Below are positions 8,963-17,802 of a stretch of 64,000 bases of DNA, piece after piece. The first letter of the stretch is position 1, and every line of letters starts with the position of its first letter. The notes under the pieces are model-generated. The model saw only the letters and a program-made list of their open reading frames with translations. It ran no database searches and was not told the origin of the DNA. The stretch covers positions 124,001-188,000 of the forward strand of contig NZ_JAJGAK010000002.1 of NCBI RefSeq assembly GCF_020866925.1, given 5' to 3'. Source of the stretch: Noviluteimonas lactosilytica. Its GTDB lineage: Bacteria > Pseudomonadota > Gammaproteobacteria > Xanthomonadales > Xanthomonadaceae. Made by a program: the position numbers and the translations under genes.

Positions 8963-9346
8963 CTAGAACGGGTCGGCGAACGCCTCCGCCATCGCCACTT
9001 CCGCCGCGCGGTCGATCAGGCCGAGCAGTTCGCCGCGCCGCGCGCCATACCACGCGAAGAACATCGCCTTCGTCGTGACTTCCTGGTGCGCTTCGCGCAG
9101 CGGCGCCAGGCAATCGGCGGCGCGCGCTTCGCCGATCTGCGCGCAGCCGATGGCGATGCGATCGGCCAGGCGCCGCACGTCCTGCCATGCGCCGCGCGCC
9201 GCGGCGTGTTCCATCGCGAGGACGTCGCGCACCGTCGCGCGATGGAAGGCCGCCACGATGCGCCGCAGGCGCGATGCGTCGTGGTCGAGCCAGCGTGCGA
9301 GATCGGTGAAGGTGTCGTCTTCGTGCAGCGTCGCGGGATCGGCCAT
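8963..9346 (-). CDS. Hpt-like four-helix protein lacking the phosphorylatable His, 127 aa
   Basis: The sequence RRLADRIAIGCAQIGEARAA aligns by eye with the Hpt motif of the hybrid kinase encoded at 53466-55754 ([20 protein letters not shown]). The position of the phosphoryl-accepting histidine is Asp here. The surrounding helices and the overall 127-residue length match a stand-alone Hpt domain, so the fold is probably kept but phosphotransfer lost. It may act as a pseudo-Hpt that binds a kinase or receiver, or it may be decaying. The stop is 32 bases from the start of the glycerophosphodiesterase gene on the same strand. The ribosome site is weak. Confidence 0.6.
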   Translation of the reverse strand: MADPATLHEDDTFTDLARWLDHDASRLRRIVAAFHRATVRDVLAMEHAAARGAWQDVRRLADRIAIGCAQIGEARAADCLAPLREAHQEVTTKAMFFAWYGARRGELLGLIDRAAEVAMAEAFADPF

Positions 9347-9440
9347 GCGCCGCACGTTACGCAGCGCGCCGCGCGTCGCGGAAGAGGCAAAACTCCACCG
9401 TGCGCGCGGCGCGATCCCGTTCGCGGACGACGCGCGGACG

Positions 9441-11507
9441 TCAGAGCCGCAGTTCGACGCCCGCGAACACGCCACGCCCGTCGCCGGGCAGCAGGTGTCG
9501 TCCATCGACGCCGCCTGCATCCGCCACCACGTTGGTGCTCGCGATCCAGCGCTTGTCGAACACGTTGCGCAGGTCCGCGAACCACGACCACCGACCCGCC
9601 ACTTCGCCACCGACGCGCAGGTTCCAGACCGTCGCTCCCTTGGCCTGCAAGGTGTTGGCGTGGTCGATCCACGTCGCGTCGTTCCACTCCACGCCGGGCA
9701 CGATGTGCAGGTGCTGCATCGGCGAGAAGCGCAGTTCCGCGCGTACCTGCTGGCGCGGCACGCCGGCGAGGTCGTTGTCGCCGAACACCGCGTCGCCGTC
9801 GAAGCGGAAATCGTTGAACAAGTACTGCACGCTGGTGCGCCATTGCGACGACCAGTCCCACGCAGCGCCCAGCTCCACCCCTTGGTGCACCGTGCGATCG
9901 GCGTTGGTGGTGCCGAGCGGATTGCCGTTCGCATCGTTGAGCGCGAGCAGCTCGCCGTCGATGCGCGCATGGTAGAGCGCGGCGTCGACCCAGCCCTTCG
10001 CGTGCTGCACGCGCGTGCCGACTTCGAACGTCGTGCCTTCCTGCATGTCGACCTGGGTGACGCCCGGCCCGCCGGTGAGCTCGCCGAAACTCGGCGGCTC
10101 CAGGCTCCGGCTGACGTTGGCGAACACCTGCGCGCCCTCGCCCACCTGCATGCGCACGCCGAGCTTGGGGCTGATGCCCGTGTAGGTCTTCTCGAAACTC
10201 TCGTCGCGCCCGCCGGTGATCAACCGGTCGTACGAACGACGCACCGAATGCAGGCCCTGCGCACCGACCGCGAGCGTCCAGCGTGCATCGAGTGCGACCT
10301 GCTGTTCAAGATACGCGACGCTGTCGCGCGCATGCTGGTCGAAGGCATTCGTCGGTGCGCCGGATTCGCCGCCGACGTTGATGAAGCGATCGTCGTCGAT
10401 CGAACCATTGGTCGTGCGCACGCCCGCGATCAGCACCGCCGCATGGCCGCTCCAATCCGATTCGTGGCGCCAGCGCAGATCCGCGCCGATGTCGCGCGAT
10501 TCCTGTTCGAGCACCTGGAAGATCGGATGGTGCAGTTCCTTGTCCGACACCGACAGCGACAACGCGACCTGGTCGTTCGCATTCGGCGACCACGCCAGGC
10601 GCCCAGCCAGACGCGAGAGCACGAAGTCGCGGCGCTGGTCGCCCGCGACGTTGCCCGGCGCGGCCTGCGTCGGATCCCGTTCGTATTCGGCGAATGTGAG
10701 GTTGCCCGGCAACTGCGAGCGCGTGTCGACCTTGGTGAAGTACACGCGCCCATCGAGCGATTCGTCGAAACGGAACCCCGCGTTGCCGAACAGCCGATAG
10801 GTTTCCTGCACGGCGTGGTCGCGATAGCCGTCCTGCGAGGTGCCCGTGACCGTCGCATACACGTCGCCGCGTCCGCTCACGTCGGCCACCGCGATCTGTC
10901 CGCGGCGGAAGTCGAACGCGCCGGCTTCGACGCGTCCCGTGAACGCGGGGGCGTCGTAGCCGGTCGGCGAGACGAAGTCGATCGCGCCGCCGAGCGACGC
11001 GGCGCCGTATTCGAGCGCATTCGCACCGCGATACACCGTGATGTAGCGCGCGGCGAGCGGCTCGATGGCCTGCATGTCGAACGCACCGTCGGCGAGGTTC
11101 AGCGGGACGCCGTCCTGCAACACGACCAGGCCGCGACCGTGGAAGGTGCGCTGCAAGCCGGAACCACGGATCGAGATGCGCGCCTCGTCCGCGCCGAAGC
11201 GCGGTTGCACGAACACGCCCGGCGCGAAACCGAGCGCATCGACGAGCGTCCCCGCGCGGCGATCGCGATACGACTCGCCATCGATGACGGCGGTGGCGCC
11301 GGTGCGTTCGTTCGCCTTGCGGCGTGCGTTGGACAGATCGTCGACGGTGCGGATCGGGCGCGTGCCCTGCACGGTCACCGTGTCGAGTTGTTCGGGGTTC
11401 TGCGGATCGCTCGCGAACGTCGGCGCGCAGGCGAGCAACAGCGTCGACGCCACGCAGGCGACGCAACGCGGCGTCGCCGCGCGCGGCGCGGAAAACTGGG
11501 AAGACAT
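9441..11507 (-). CDS. TonB-dependent outer membrane receptor, 688 aa
   Basis: This is an outer-membrane active-transport receptor. A signal peptide (about 1-32, ending in APTFAS) is followed by a TonB-box-like LDTVTVQG, a plug domain (about 45-190: ISIRGSGLQRTFHGRG, LQDGVPLNLADG, VYRGANALEYGAASLGGAIDFVS) and a C-terminal beta-barrel with regularly spaced aromatic strands ending GVFAGVELRL. Length is normal. AGGAG six bases upstream supports the ATG at 11507. The DUF2946 gene lies immediately upstream on the same strand; in related bacteria such pairs belong to copper-receptor (OprC/NosA-like) loci, so copper uptake is the best guess, but a siderophore receptor cannot be excluded. Confidence 0.92.
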   Translation of the reverse strand: MSSQFSAPRAATPRCVACVASTLLLACAPTFASDPQNPEQLDTVTVQGTRPIRTVDDLSNARRKANERTGATAVIDGESYRDRRAGTLVDALGFAPGVFVQPRFGADEARISIRGSGLQRTFHGRGLVVLQDGVPLNLADGAFDMQAIEPLAARYITVYRGANALEYGAASLGGAIDFVSPTGYDAPAFTGRVEAGAFDFRRGQIAVADVSGRGDVYATVTGTSQDGYRDHAVQETYRLFGNAGFRFDESLDGRVYFTKVDTRSQLPGNLTFAEYERDPTQAAPGNVAGDQRRDFVLSRLAGRLAWSPNANDQVALSLSVSDKELHHPIFQVLEQESRDIGADLRWRHESDWSGHAAVLIAGVRTTNGSIDDDRFINVGGESGAPTNAFDQHARDSVAYLEQQVALDARWTLAVGAQGLHSVRRSYDRLITGGRDESFEKTYTGISPKLGVRMQVGEGAQVFANVSRSLEPPSFGELTGGPGVTQVDMQEGTTFEVGTRVQHAKGWVDAALYHARIDGELLALNDANGNPLGTTNADRTVHQGVELGAAWDWSSQWRTSVQYLFNDFRFDGDAVFGDNDLAGVPRQQVRAELRFSPMQHLHIVPGVEWNDATWIDHANTLQAKGATVWNLRVGGEVAGRWSWFADLRNVFDKRWIASTNVVADAGGVDGRHLLPGDGRGVFAGVELRL

Positions 11508-11571
11508 TGGAAACTCCTGACGATGGAGAAGGTCGCGCGCACGCAGGCGCGGACTGGCGATTGCGGTGACG

Positions 11572-12018
11572 TCAGGAGATCGAAGGCGGCCCGCGCGACA
11601 GCAGGCCGGTGGGATGCGCGTACGGCGGCGGCGCCGAAGCCACGACGGGCATCGGCGCGGGTTGCATCGCGATGGCGGGTGTAACGAGCGCAGGCGGCTT
11701 CGGCGCCACCATCGACAACAGCAGCGGGCAGTAATCGCAATCGCCGTCGCCGTGGTGCGGCATCGGCGTCTGCGGAAGCGGCGGTGCTTCGTGGTGCGAT
11801 GCGTGGTGCGAAGGCGGATGCGCGTGCGACGGCGCGGGCGCCTCGACCACCAGGCCGGCCGCGGTGCACATCGCGGCGAACGCATCGGGGGCCGCGGTGT
11901 CCTCGCAGCCCTGCGCCATGCGCCCGAGCGCCGGAACCAGCACCAGCGCCAGCGTCGCGACCAGCGCGAGGCGGTGCATCAGGCGTTGGAAGGCTTTGGC
12001 GCGCATGCGGGGGCGCAT
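11572..12018 (-). CDS. DUF2946 family, His-rich secreted protein, 148 aa
   Basis: The N-terminal hydrophobic segment (ALVATLALVLVPALGRMAQG) is a probable signal peptide or anchor. The middle is very rich in His and Pro (HAHPPSHHASHHEA, MPHHGDGDCDYCPLLL); the CDYCPLL element with its two cysteines is the hallmark of DUF2946 proteins, and with the histidines it looks like a metal site. The gene starts the unit that continues into the TonB receptor 64 bases later. The role is probably periplasmic handling of copper or a similar metal, by inference. A second ATG four codons downstream is equally possible as start. Confidence 0.75.
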   Translation of the reverse strand: MRPRMRAKAFQRLMHRLALVATLALVLVPALGRMAQGCEDTAAPDAFAAMCTAAGLVVEAPAPSHAHPPSHHASHHEAPPLPQTPMPHHGDGDCDYCPLLLSMVAPKPPALVTPAIAMQPAPMPVVASAPPPYAHPTGLLSRGPPSIS

Positions 12019-12027
12019 TTTACGCGC

Positions 12028-13065
12028 TTATTGCCGCGCAGGCGTGCGGGGGCGGCGGATGCGCTGGCGATTGCTGCGCAGGGCCGCGACGTTCTTCGGC
12101 ACGTTCCCCGTGCGGTTGCGCTCGCGCGAGAAGGACACCACGCGATCGCGTCCGCGCGACTTGGCGAGGTAGCACATCTCGTCCGCGCGATAGAGCAGTT
12201 CGTACGCGCTCAGCTTGCCGTCGCCGAACTCGAGTTGGCCGATGCTCGCACCGATGCGGAAGATCTCGCCCTGCCATTCGAATTCGTACGCGGCGATCCC
12301 GCGACGCACCTTCTCGGCGACGTAACCCGCCTGCTCTGCCGACACGTCCTCGATCAGGATCGCGAACTCGTCGCCGCCCAGGCGCGCGAGCGCGTCGTGT
12401 TCGCGCAGCTGTCCGCGCAGCAGCTTCGCGAGTTGGCGCAGCAGTTCGTCGCCCGCGGCGTGGCCCGCGGTGTCGTTGACCGGCTTGAAATGATCGAGGT
12501 CGAAGTAAAGGAGCGCGTGCCGCGAGCCCATCTCCTTCGCGCTCTGCACCGCGCGGCGCAGGCGCGATTCGAAGGCGCGGCGGTTCGGCAGGCCGGTCAG
12601 CGGATCGTGGTGCGCCTGATGCGTGAGTTCGTCGGTGAGCCGCTTGGCCGCGGTGACGTTGCGGAAGGTGATCACCGAGCCGAGCGCGCGGCGTTGATCG
12701 TCGATGATGCTCGACACGTTGCCGTCGACCAGCACCACGTGTCCATCGCGACGGCGCAGCATGGTGAAGTGCCATGCCGCATCGGGCGTCAGCGGATCGA
12801 TCCCGTTGCCCTGCTCGTCGACGAACTGGACCACGTCGCCCAGGGGCCGCTCCAGCGATTCGGGCTCGGTCCAGCCCGTGAGGTGCGCGGCCACGGGGTT
12901 CAGCAATGTGATGTTGCCCTGCAGGTCGATGATGACGACCGCGTCCGAAATCGCGCGCAGGGCGGCGTCCGCGAACCGGCTCTGCTGGTGGCAGGCCTTG
13001 AGCTCGCGTTCCAGGCGCGCAAGTGCGGGGTCCGCGTCCTGCGGGGATGTCGGCGCTTCGTCCAC
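12028..13065 (-). CDS. PAS-GGDEF diguanylate cyclase, 345 aa
   Basis: The protein makes cyclic di-GMP from two GTP. A PAS domain occupies about residues 30-150 (ISDAVVIIDLQGNITLLNPVA) and is followed by the GGDEF domain (HDPLTGLPNRRAFE, then ARLGGDEFAIL). The active-site GGDEF is intact, and an inhibitory-site motif R-x-x-D (REHD) lies exactly five residues before it, so product inhibition is expected. No membrane segment or signal peptide is present; the PAS domain is the likely sensor. The C-terminus is a basic tail. It ends 9 bases before the DUF2946 start on the same strand, so it may be cotranscribed with the metal-receptor genes, which is notable but not proof of a shared function. Confidence 0.93.
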   Translation of the reverse strand: MDEAPTSPQDADPALARLERELKACHQQSRFADAALRAISDAVVIIDLQGNITLLNPVAAHLTGWTEPESLERPLGDVVQFVDEQGNGIDPLTPDAAWHFTMLRRRDGHVVLVDGNVSSIIDDQRRALGSVITFRNVTAAKRLTDELTHQAHHDPLTGLPNRRAFESRLRRAVQSAKEMGSRHALLYFDLDHFKPVNDTAGHAAGDELLRQLAKLLRGQLREHDALARLGGDEFAILIEDVSAEQAGYVAEKVRRGIAAYEFEWQGEIFRIGASIGQLEFGDGKLSAYELLYRADEMCYLAKSRGRDRVVSFSRERNRTGNVPKNVAALRSNRQRIRRPRTPARQ

Positions 13066-13279
13066 GTTGCGGGGGATCAGGTGGGCGGTAGGTCGTTCAC
13101 CCTAAGTTGCCCAATGCAAAGGCGAAGTGACGTTCATACCGGGCACCCGTCGCAATGTTCACGCGCGGGCCATTCAGTCAGACGACCGGCGCGACGGCCC
13201 GGGCATGACGTTCGGTCCATGCGCCCGCGCGCCCTTCCGGTTGTGATGGCGGCCTTCCACCCGGAGAGAGACACCACCC

Positions 13280-15373
13280 ATGCAGCATCGCATCGGCTGG
13301 ATTTTGACGACCGCACTGATCGTGGGCTGCACGGCGCAGTCACCGAACGCGCCCGAAGCGGGCAAGACGCAGCCCGCCGCATCGACCACCGCCGCACCGG
13401 CCATCGGCATCGACCTCGCGGGCATCGACAAGGCCGTGCAGCCGGGCGACGACTTCGAGGAATACGCCAACGGCGCATGGCGCAAGGCCACCGAGATCCC
13501 GGCCGACCGCGCGAGCACCGGCACGTTCCTGAAAGTGTTCGAAGTGGCGGAGAAGCGCAACGCCGACCTGATCCAGAACGCCGGCAAGGACAACCCGGCC
13601 GCCGGCACCGATGCACGCCGCATCGCCGACTACTACGCCGCGTACATGGACGAAGCCGCGATCGAGAAGCGCGGCCTCGCCGCGATCGACGCCGACCTCA
13701 AGGCCGTCGATGCGATCGCCGACAAGACCGCGCTGTCGAAGGCGCTGGGTGCGCAGATGCGCGCCGACGTCGATCCGCTCAACTCCACCAACTACGACAC
13801 CTCGAACCTGTTCGGCGTGTTCGTCTCGCAGCCGCTGAACAAGGCCGCGCCGCAGGTGCCCTACATCATGCAGGGCGGCCTGGGCATGCCCAACCGCGAC
13901 TACTACCTCGCCAAGGACGCCGAGATGGCGGCCAACCGCGACAAGTACGTCGCGCACATCGAAAAGCTGTTGACGCTCTCCGGCACGCCGGATGCCGCGG
14001 CGAAGGCGAAGGCCATCTTCGATCTCGAAACGAAGATCGCGAACGCGCACGCCAACGTCATCGACACCGGCGACGTGCACAAGGCCAACAACCCGTGGAC
14101 GATGGCCGACTGGTCGAAGAAGGCGCCGGGCATCGACTGGAACGCGTTCTTCGAAGCGGCGAAGCTGTCGGGCCAGCCGATCGTGTTCGCGTGGCAGCCG
14201 GAGGCGATCGCGAAGCTCTCCGCGCTCGTCGCGTCCGAACCGCTGCAGACGTGGAAGGACTACCTGCGCTTCCACACGATCAACCAGGGCGCCGGCCTGC
14301 TGCCGAAGGCGTACGCTGACGAGAACTTCGCGTTCTACGGCACGACGCTGCAGGGCACGCCGAAGCAGTCCGATCGCTGGAAGCGCGCCGTGGGTTCGAC
14401 CAACAACGCGCTCGGCGACGCCGTCGGCCAGATCTACATCAAGCAGTACTTCCCGGCCTCGTCGAAGCAGCAGGTCGAGTCGATGGTCTCGGGGATCGTC
14501 GAAGCCTTCGATGAGCGCCTCGAGAAGCTCGACTGGATGACCGCGCCGACCAAGGCGAAGGCGCGCGAGAAGGTCAAGGCGATGCAGGTGTCGGTCGGTT
14601 ACGGCGACACGTGGCGCGATTACTCGACGCTCGAGGTCAAGCCGGACGATGCGCTGGGCAATTCGCTGCGCGCTTCGAAGTTCGAATACGACTGGCAGCT
14701 CGCGAAGCTCGGCAAGCCGCTGGATCGCGGCGAGTGGTGGATGACGCCGCAGACCGTCAACGCGGTGAACCTGCCGCTGCAGAACGCGCTGAACTTCCCG
14801 GCCGCGATCCTCGAACCGCCGTTCTTCGACGCGAAGGCCGACGCCGCCGCCAACTACGGCGCGATCGGCGCGGTGATCGGCCACGAGATCAGCCACAGCT
14901 TCGACAACATGGGCGCGGAGTTCGATGCCGACGGCACGCTGCGCAACTGGTGGTCGAAGGAAGACATGGCGCACTTCAAGGCGGCCAGCGACGCGCTGGT
15001 CAAGCAGTACGACGCGTACGAACCCCTGCCCGGCCTGCACCTCAACGGCCAGCAGGTGCTCGGCGAGAACATCGCCGACGTCGCGGGCCTGACCGCCGCG
15101 CACATGGCCTACCGCAAGTCGCTCGGCGGCAAGGAAGCCCCGGTGATCGACGGCCTGACCGGCGACCAGCGCTTCTTCCTCGCGTACGCGCAGGCGTGGC
15201 GCGGCAAGGTGCGCGACGCCGCACTGCGCGCGCAGATCATCGGCGACGGCCATGCGCCGGGCCGCTATCGCGCGATGACGGTGCGCAACCTCGACAGCTG
15301 GTACGACGCATTCGGCGTGCAGGCGGCGCAGAAGTTGTACCTGGCGCCGGACAAGCGCGTGCAGGTCTGGTAA
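13280..15373 (+). CDS. M13-family zinc metallopeptidase, lipoprotein, 697 aa
   Basis: This neprilysin/PepO-type endopeptidase cleaves small peptides. The start has a lipoprotein signal with lipobox LIVGC, giving a lipidated Cys17, so it is anchored on the outer membrane, facing the periplasm or surface. Zinc-binding HEISH is at 535-539, the third ligand Glu596 lies in ENIADVAGL (with Asp600), and the substrate-binding NALNF precedes them. The N-terminal M13 domain covers about 45-430. The tail LYLAPDKRVQVW matches the usual family ending, where the last residue is Trp. Length is standard. A GGAGAGAGAC stretch before the ATG can serve as ribosome site. Followed by a large inverted repeat. Confidence 0.94.
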   Translation: MQHRIGWILTTALIVGCTAQSPNAPEAGKTQPAASTTAAPAIGIDLAGIDKAVQPGDDFEEYANGAWRKATEIPADRASTGTFLKVFEVAEKRNADLIQNAGKDNPAAGTDARRIADYYAAYMDEAAIEKRGLAAIDADLKAVDAIADKTALSKALGAQMRADVDPLNSTNYDTSNLFGVFVSQPLNKAAPQVPYIMQGGLGMPNRDYYLAKDAEMAANRDKYVAHIEKLLTLSGTPDAAAKAKAIFDLETKIANAHANVIDTGDVHKANNPWTMADWSKKAPGIDWNAFFEAAKLSGQPIVFAWQPEAIAKLSALVASEPLQTWKDYLRFHTINQGAGLLPKAYADENFAFYGTTLQGTPKQSDRWKRAVGSTNNALGDAVGQIYIKQYFPASSKQQVESMVSGIVEAFDERLEKLDWMTAPTKAKAREKVKAMQVSVGYGDTWRDYSTLEVKPDDALGNSLRASKFEYDWQLAKLGKPLDRGEWWMTPQTVNAVNLPLQNALNFPAAILEPPFFDAKADAAANYGAIGAVIGHEISHSFDNMGAEFDADGTLRNWWSKEDMAHFKAASDALVKQYDAYEPLPGLHLNGQQVLGENIADVAGLTAAHMAYRKSLGGKEAPVIDGLTGDQRFFLAYAQAWRGKVRDAALRAQIIGDGHAPGRYRAMTVRNLDSWYDAFGVQAAQKLYLAPDKRVQVW

Positions 15374-15381
15374 CGGAAGCT

Positions 15382-15499
15382 CGGGAAACGGGAAACAAAG
15401 AGCGGGAAACGGGAGACGGGCTCCACTTCGGCCGACGGTACATCGGCCGAAGCGGAACTTGATCTCCCGTTTCCCGTTTCCCGTTTTCCGTTTCCCGCT
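15382..15499. repeat. Nested inverted repeat made of GGGAAAC tandem units
   Basis: The left side (15382-15417) holds repeated GGGAAAC/CGGGAAACGGGA units; the right side (about 15463-15499) holds the reverse-complement units CCCGTTTCCCGTTTCCCG. Between them is a perfect hairpin: CTTCGGCCGA at 15426-15435, loop 15436-15442, TCGGCCGAAG at 15443-15452. It separates two convergent genes and probably ends transcription from both sides, though there is no long T tract. Confidence 0.85.
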
Positions 15500-15506
15500 T
15501 TACTGC

Positions 15507-16193
15507 TTAGCCGCCCTGCTGTCCTTCGATCGGCACCAGCGTGATTTCCACGCGGCGATTCTCCGAACGGCCCGCTTCCGAATCGTTGCTCGCGATCGGA
15601 CGCGTTTCGCCCGCGCCGACGGTGATCATGCGCTGCTGCAACACGCCATGCGAACCGAGGTACGCGGCGACCGAGTTGGCGCGGCGCTCGGAGAGCGCCT
15701 GGTTGTACTGGTCGGTGCCGACGCTGTCGGTGTGGCCGGCGACTTCGACGACGGTCTGGTTGTACTGGCTGAGCGTGCGCGCGACATCGTCGAGCACCGG
15801 CGAGAACTGCGGCTTCAGCGACGAACTGTCGAAGTCGAAGGTCACGTTGCTCGGCATGTTGAGCGTGATGTTGTCGCCTTGGCGCACGACGTCGACGCCG
15901 GTGCCGGCCATCTGGCGACGAAGCTCGGCTTCCTGCTTGTCCTGGTAGGCGCCGATCGCGCCGCCGCTGAGCGCGCCGATGCCGATGCCGACGAGGGCGT
16001 GCTGGCGACGTTCGACCGCGCTGTCGCCGGTGAGCAGGCCCGCGGCCGCGCCGATGGCGGCGCCGATCAACGCGCCGCGTTGCGTGCGGTTCGGATCGTC
16101 GGGTGCGGTGGTCTGGCCGGTGTAGGACGCGCAGCCCGACGCCGTCATGGCGAGGCCGGCGGCGATGAAGCCGGTCAACATCGAAATCTTCAT
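15507..16193 (-). CDS. OmpA-family glycine-zipper lipoprotein (YiaD-like), 228 aa
   Basis: The protein is an outer-membrane lipoprotein that anchors to peptidoglycan. A signal peptide with lipobox (MTASGC, Cys21) is followed by two glycine-zipper segments (RGALIGAAIGAAAGLLTG and ALVGIGIGALSGGAIGAY), then a C-terminal OmpA domain from about residue 110 with the peptidoglycan-binding signature VAGHTDSVGTDQYNQALSERR and the closing NRRVEITLVP. Length and order match YiaD/glycine-zipper OmpA proteins. The ATG at 16193 is supported by AGGAG; an upstream in-frame ATG would add non-conserved residues. Single gene, convergent with the M13 peptidase. Confidence 0.93.
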   Translation of the reverse strand: MKISMLTGFIAAGLAMTASGCASYTGQTTAPDDPNRTQRGALIGAAIGAAAGLLTGDSAVERRQHALVGIGIGALSGGAIGAYQDKQEAELRRQMAGTGVDVVRQGDNITLNMPSNVTFDFDSSSLKPQFSPVLDDVARTLSQYNQTVVEVAGHTDSVGTDQYNQALSERRANSVAAYLGSHGVLQQRMITVGAGETRPIASNDSEAGRSENRRVEITLVPIEGQQGG

Positions 16194-16296
16194 GTGGTGC
16201 TCCTTGCTTGGGGGACGTCCGCTGAATGCGGCGACCAAGCTAAACAGCAACCCGTGGGTGATGGGTGATTCGGCGCTTCTCGCGTTCAAGCGCGAG

Positions 16297-17748
16297 TCAG
16301 CCCATCAACGCTTCTGCACCGACCGAGTCGAGATCGCGCTCCCAATTCCCCATCAACGCGAGATACACCAGCTTGTCGAACTCGGGTCCGAACCTGCGGA
16401 TCACCGCGTCGGGATCCGGGATCAGCTTCGCGTCGGCGATCAGGCCGAAGTGCACGCGCCCGTTGTAACTGAGGATCGAAATGCCCACGCCGATCGAACC
16501 GGTCTGCGGCACCCAGAACATCATTTCGCGCAGCATGCAGCCGGCCATGTACAGCGGTTGCTGCGGACCGGGCACGTTGGTCGCAACGGCGGTGGCCTTG
16601 CGCGAGAAGAGTTCGAGCGCGAGCGATTGCAGTGCGGGCGGCGCGATGCCGAGTGCGGCGAGCAATCCATACGCGACGATCGCCTGGCGCGATGCCTTCA
16701 ACTGGTACATGCATTCGCCGACGAATTCGAGCCGGCGCATCGGGTTGGCTTCGCCGACGGGCAGGTCGAGGAACACCAGGCCGAAGTGGTTGCCGAGTTT
16801 CTTCGCGTGTTCGAGCGGGCGCAGGTTCACCGGCACGGTCGCGCGCAGGGTCACGCCGTCGACGTCCGCGCCGCGTTCGAGCAGGTAGCTGCGCAACGCG
16901 CCGGCGGCCGCGGCCATCAGCACGTCGTTGACGGTGAAGCCGCTCGCGCGGCCGACCGCTTTCACTTCGTCGAGGTCGAGCGGTTCGGCCCACGCCACGC
17001 GCTTGGTCGTGCCGAGCGGGCCGCGCAGCAGCGTCTGCGGATCGTCGGGCAGCGCGAGCGCCTGCACGAGTTCGCGCGCGATCTCGCCGCCTTCCTTCGC
17101 GAGCAGCGCACCGAGCGAAGGATCGCGATAGATCGCCATGCCCTGCCCCAGCATCTTCCCGCCGAGTTTCATCGCGCGTTGCGCGGCGCCGACACGCGCG
17201 GCGACGGGCGCGCCTTCTTCCTTGAGCCACGCCTTGCCCAGGTCGCTGCCTTTAACGGAGGTCGGCGAGGTATCGGTCAGCGACAACAGTACCTGCACGA
17301 GCGCGATGCCGTCGGCGTAACTGTGGTGGATGCGCGCGACTAGCGCGGAGCCGCCTTCGTAACCGTCGACGAGATGGAACTGCCACAGCGGGCGACTCGC
17401 ATCCAGCGGACTCGACGCGAGCTGGCTCGCGAAGCGTTCGAGCGCGCGCTTGCCGCCCTTGCCCGGCAACGCGGCGTGTTGCACGTGCCAGTCGAGATCG
17501 AAGTGTTCGTCGTCCTGCCAGTACGCGCCCGCGGGCGTGTCGACGGGTTTCTGGCGGAAGCGCGCGTATTCGAGGAAGCGTTGCCTGACGACCTGCTTCA
17601 GCGCCTTGAGCGACATCGGCTCGGCGAACATCAGCACGCCGGTGATCATCATCGGGTTGGTGCCGCGCTCCATGCGCAGCCACGCGGTGTCGACCCGCGA
17701 CATCGGTTCGCGCCGTGCACCACGCCTGCGGCGGGCCTTCGTGGCCAT
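16297..17748 (-). CDS. WS/DGAT O-acyltransferase (wax ester/triacylglycerol synthase), 483 aa
   Basis: The enzyme joins acyl-CoA to a fatty alcohol or diacylglycerol to form neutral storage lipid. The catalytic motif HHSYADG lies at residues 141-147, within the N-terminal WES acyltransferase domain; the second domain carries the PLF/NVPGP-type block (TNVPGPQQPLYMAGC) and ends ISILSYNGRVHFGLIADA. Length is in the usual 450-490 range. The ATG at 17748 is preferred over an upstream GTG because GGAGGAAGG lies before it. It stands 54 bases after the upstream HExxH membrane gene on the same strand. Substrate preference cannot be told from sequence. Confidence 0.92.
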   Translation of the reverse strand: MATKARRRRGARREPMSRVDTAWLRMERGTNPMMITGVLMFAEPMSLKALKQVVRQRFLEYARFRQKPVDTPAGAYWQDDEHFDLDWHVQHAALPGKGGKRALERFASQLASSPLDASRPLWQFHLVDGYEGGSALVARIHHSYADGIALVQVLLSLTDTSPTSVKGSDLGKAWLKEEGAPVAARVGAAQRAMKLGGKMLGQGMAIYRDPSLGALLAKEGGEIARELVQALALPDDPQTLLRGPLGTTKRVAWAEPLDLDEVKAVGRASGFTVNDVLMAAAAGALRSYLLERGADVDGVTLRATVPVNLRPLEHAKKLGNHFGLVFLDLPVGEANPMRRLEFVGECMYQLKASRQAIVAYGLLAALGIAPPALQSLALELFSRKATAVATNVPGPQQPLYMAGCMLREMMFWVPQTGSIGVGISILSYNGRVHFGLIADAKLIPDPDAVIRRFGPEFDKLVYLALMGNWERDLDSVGAEALMG

Positions 17749-17802
17749 GCGACCTTCCTCCACCGGATTGCCGGGGAGTGAATCACGCCCGGTGCGAAAG
17801 GG

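Noticed and set aside
9075-11684. A long plus-strand frame opposite the TonB receptor
   Set aside because: Shadow of the receptor gene, Arg/His-rich, no domain.
13340-15253. A 637-codon minus-strand frame opposite the M13 peptidase
   Set aside because: Shadow of a gene with all catalytic residues on the other strand.
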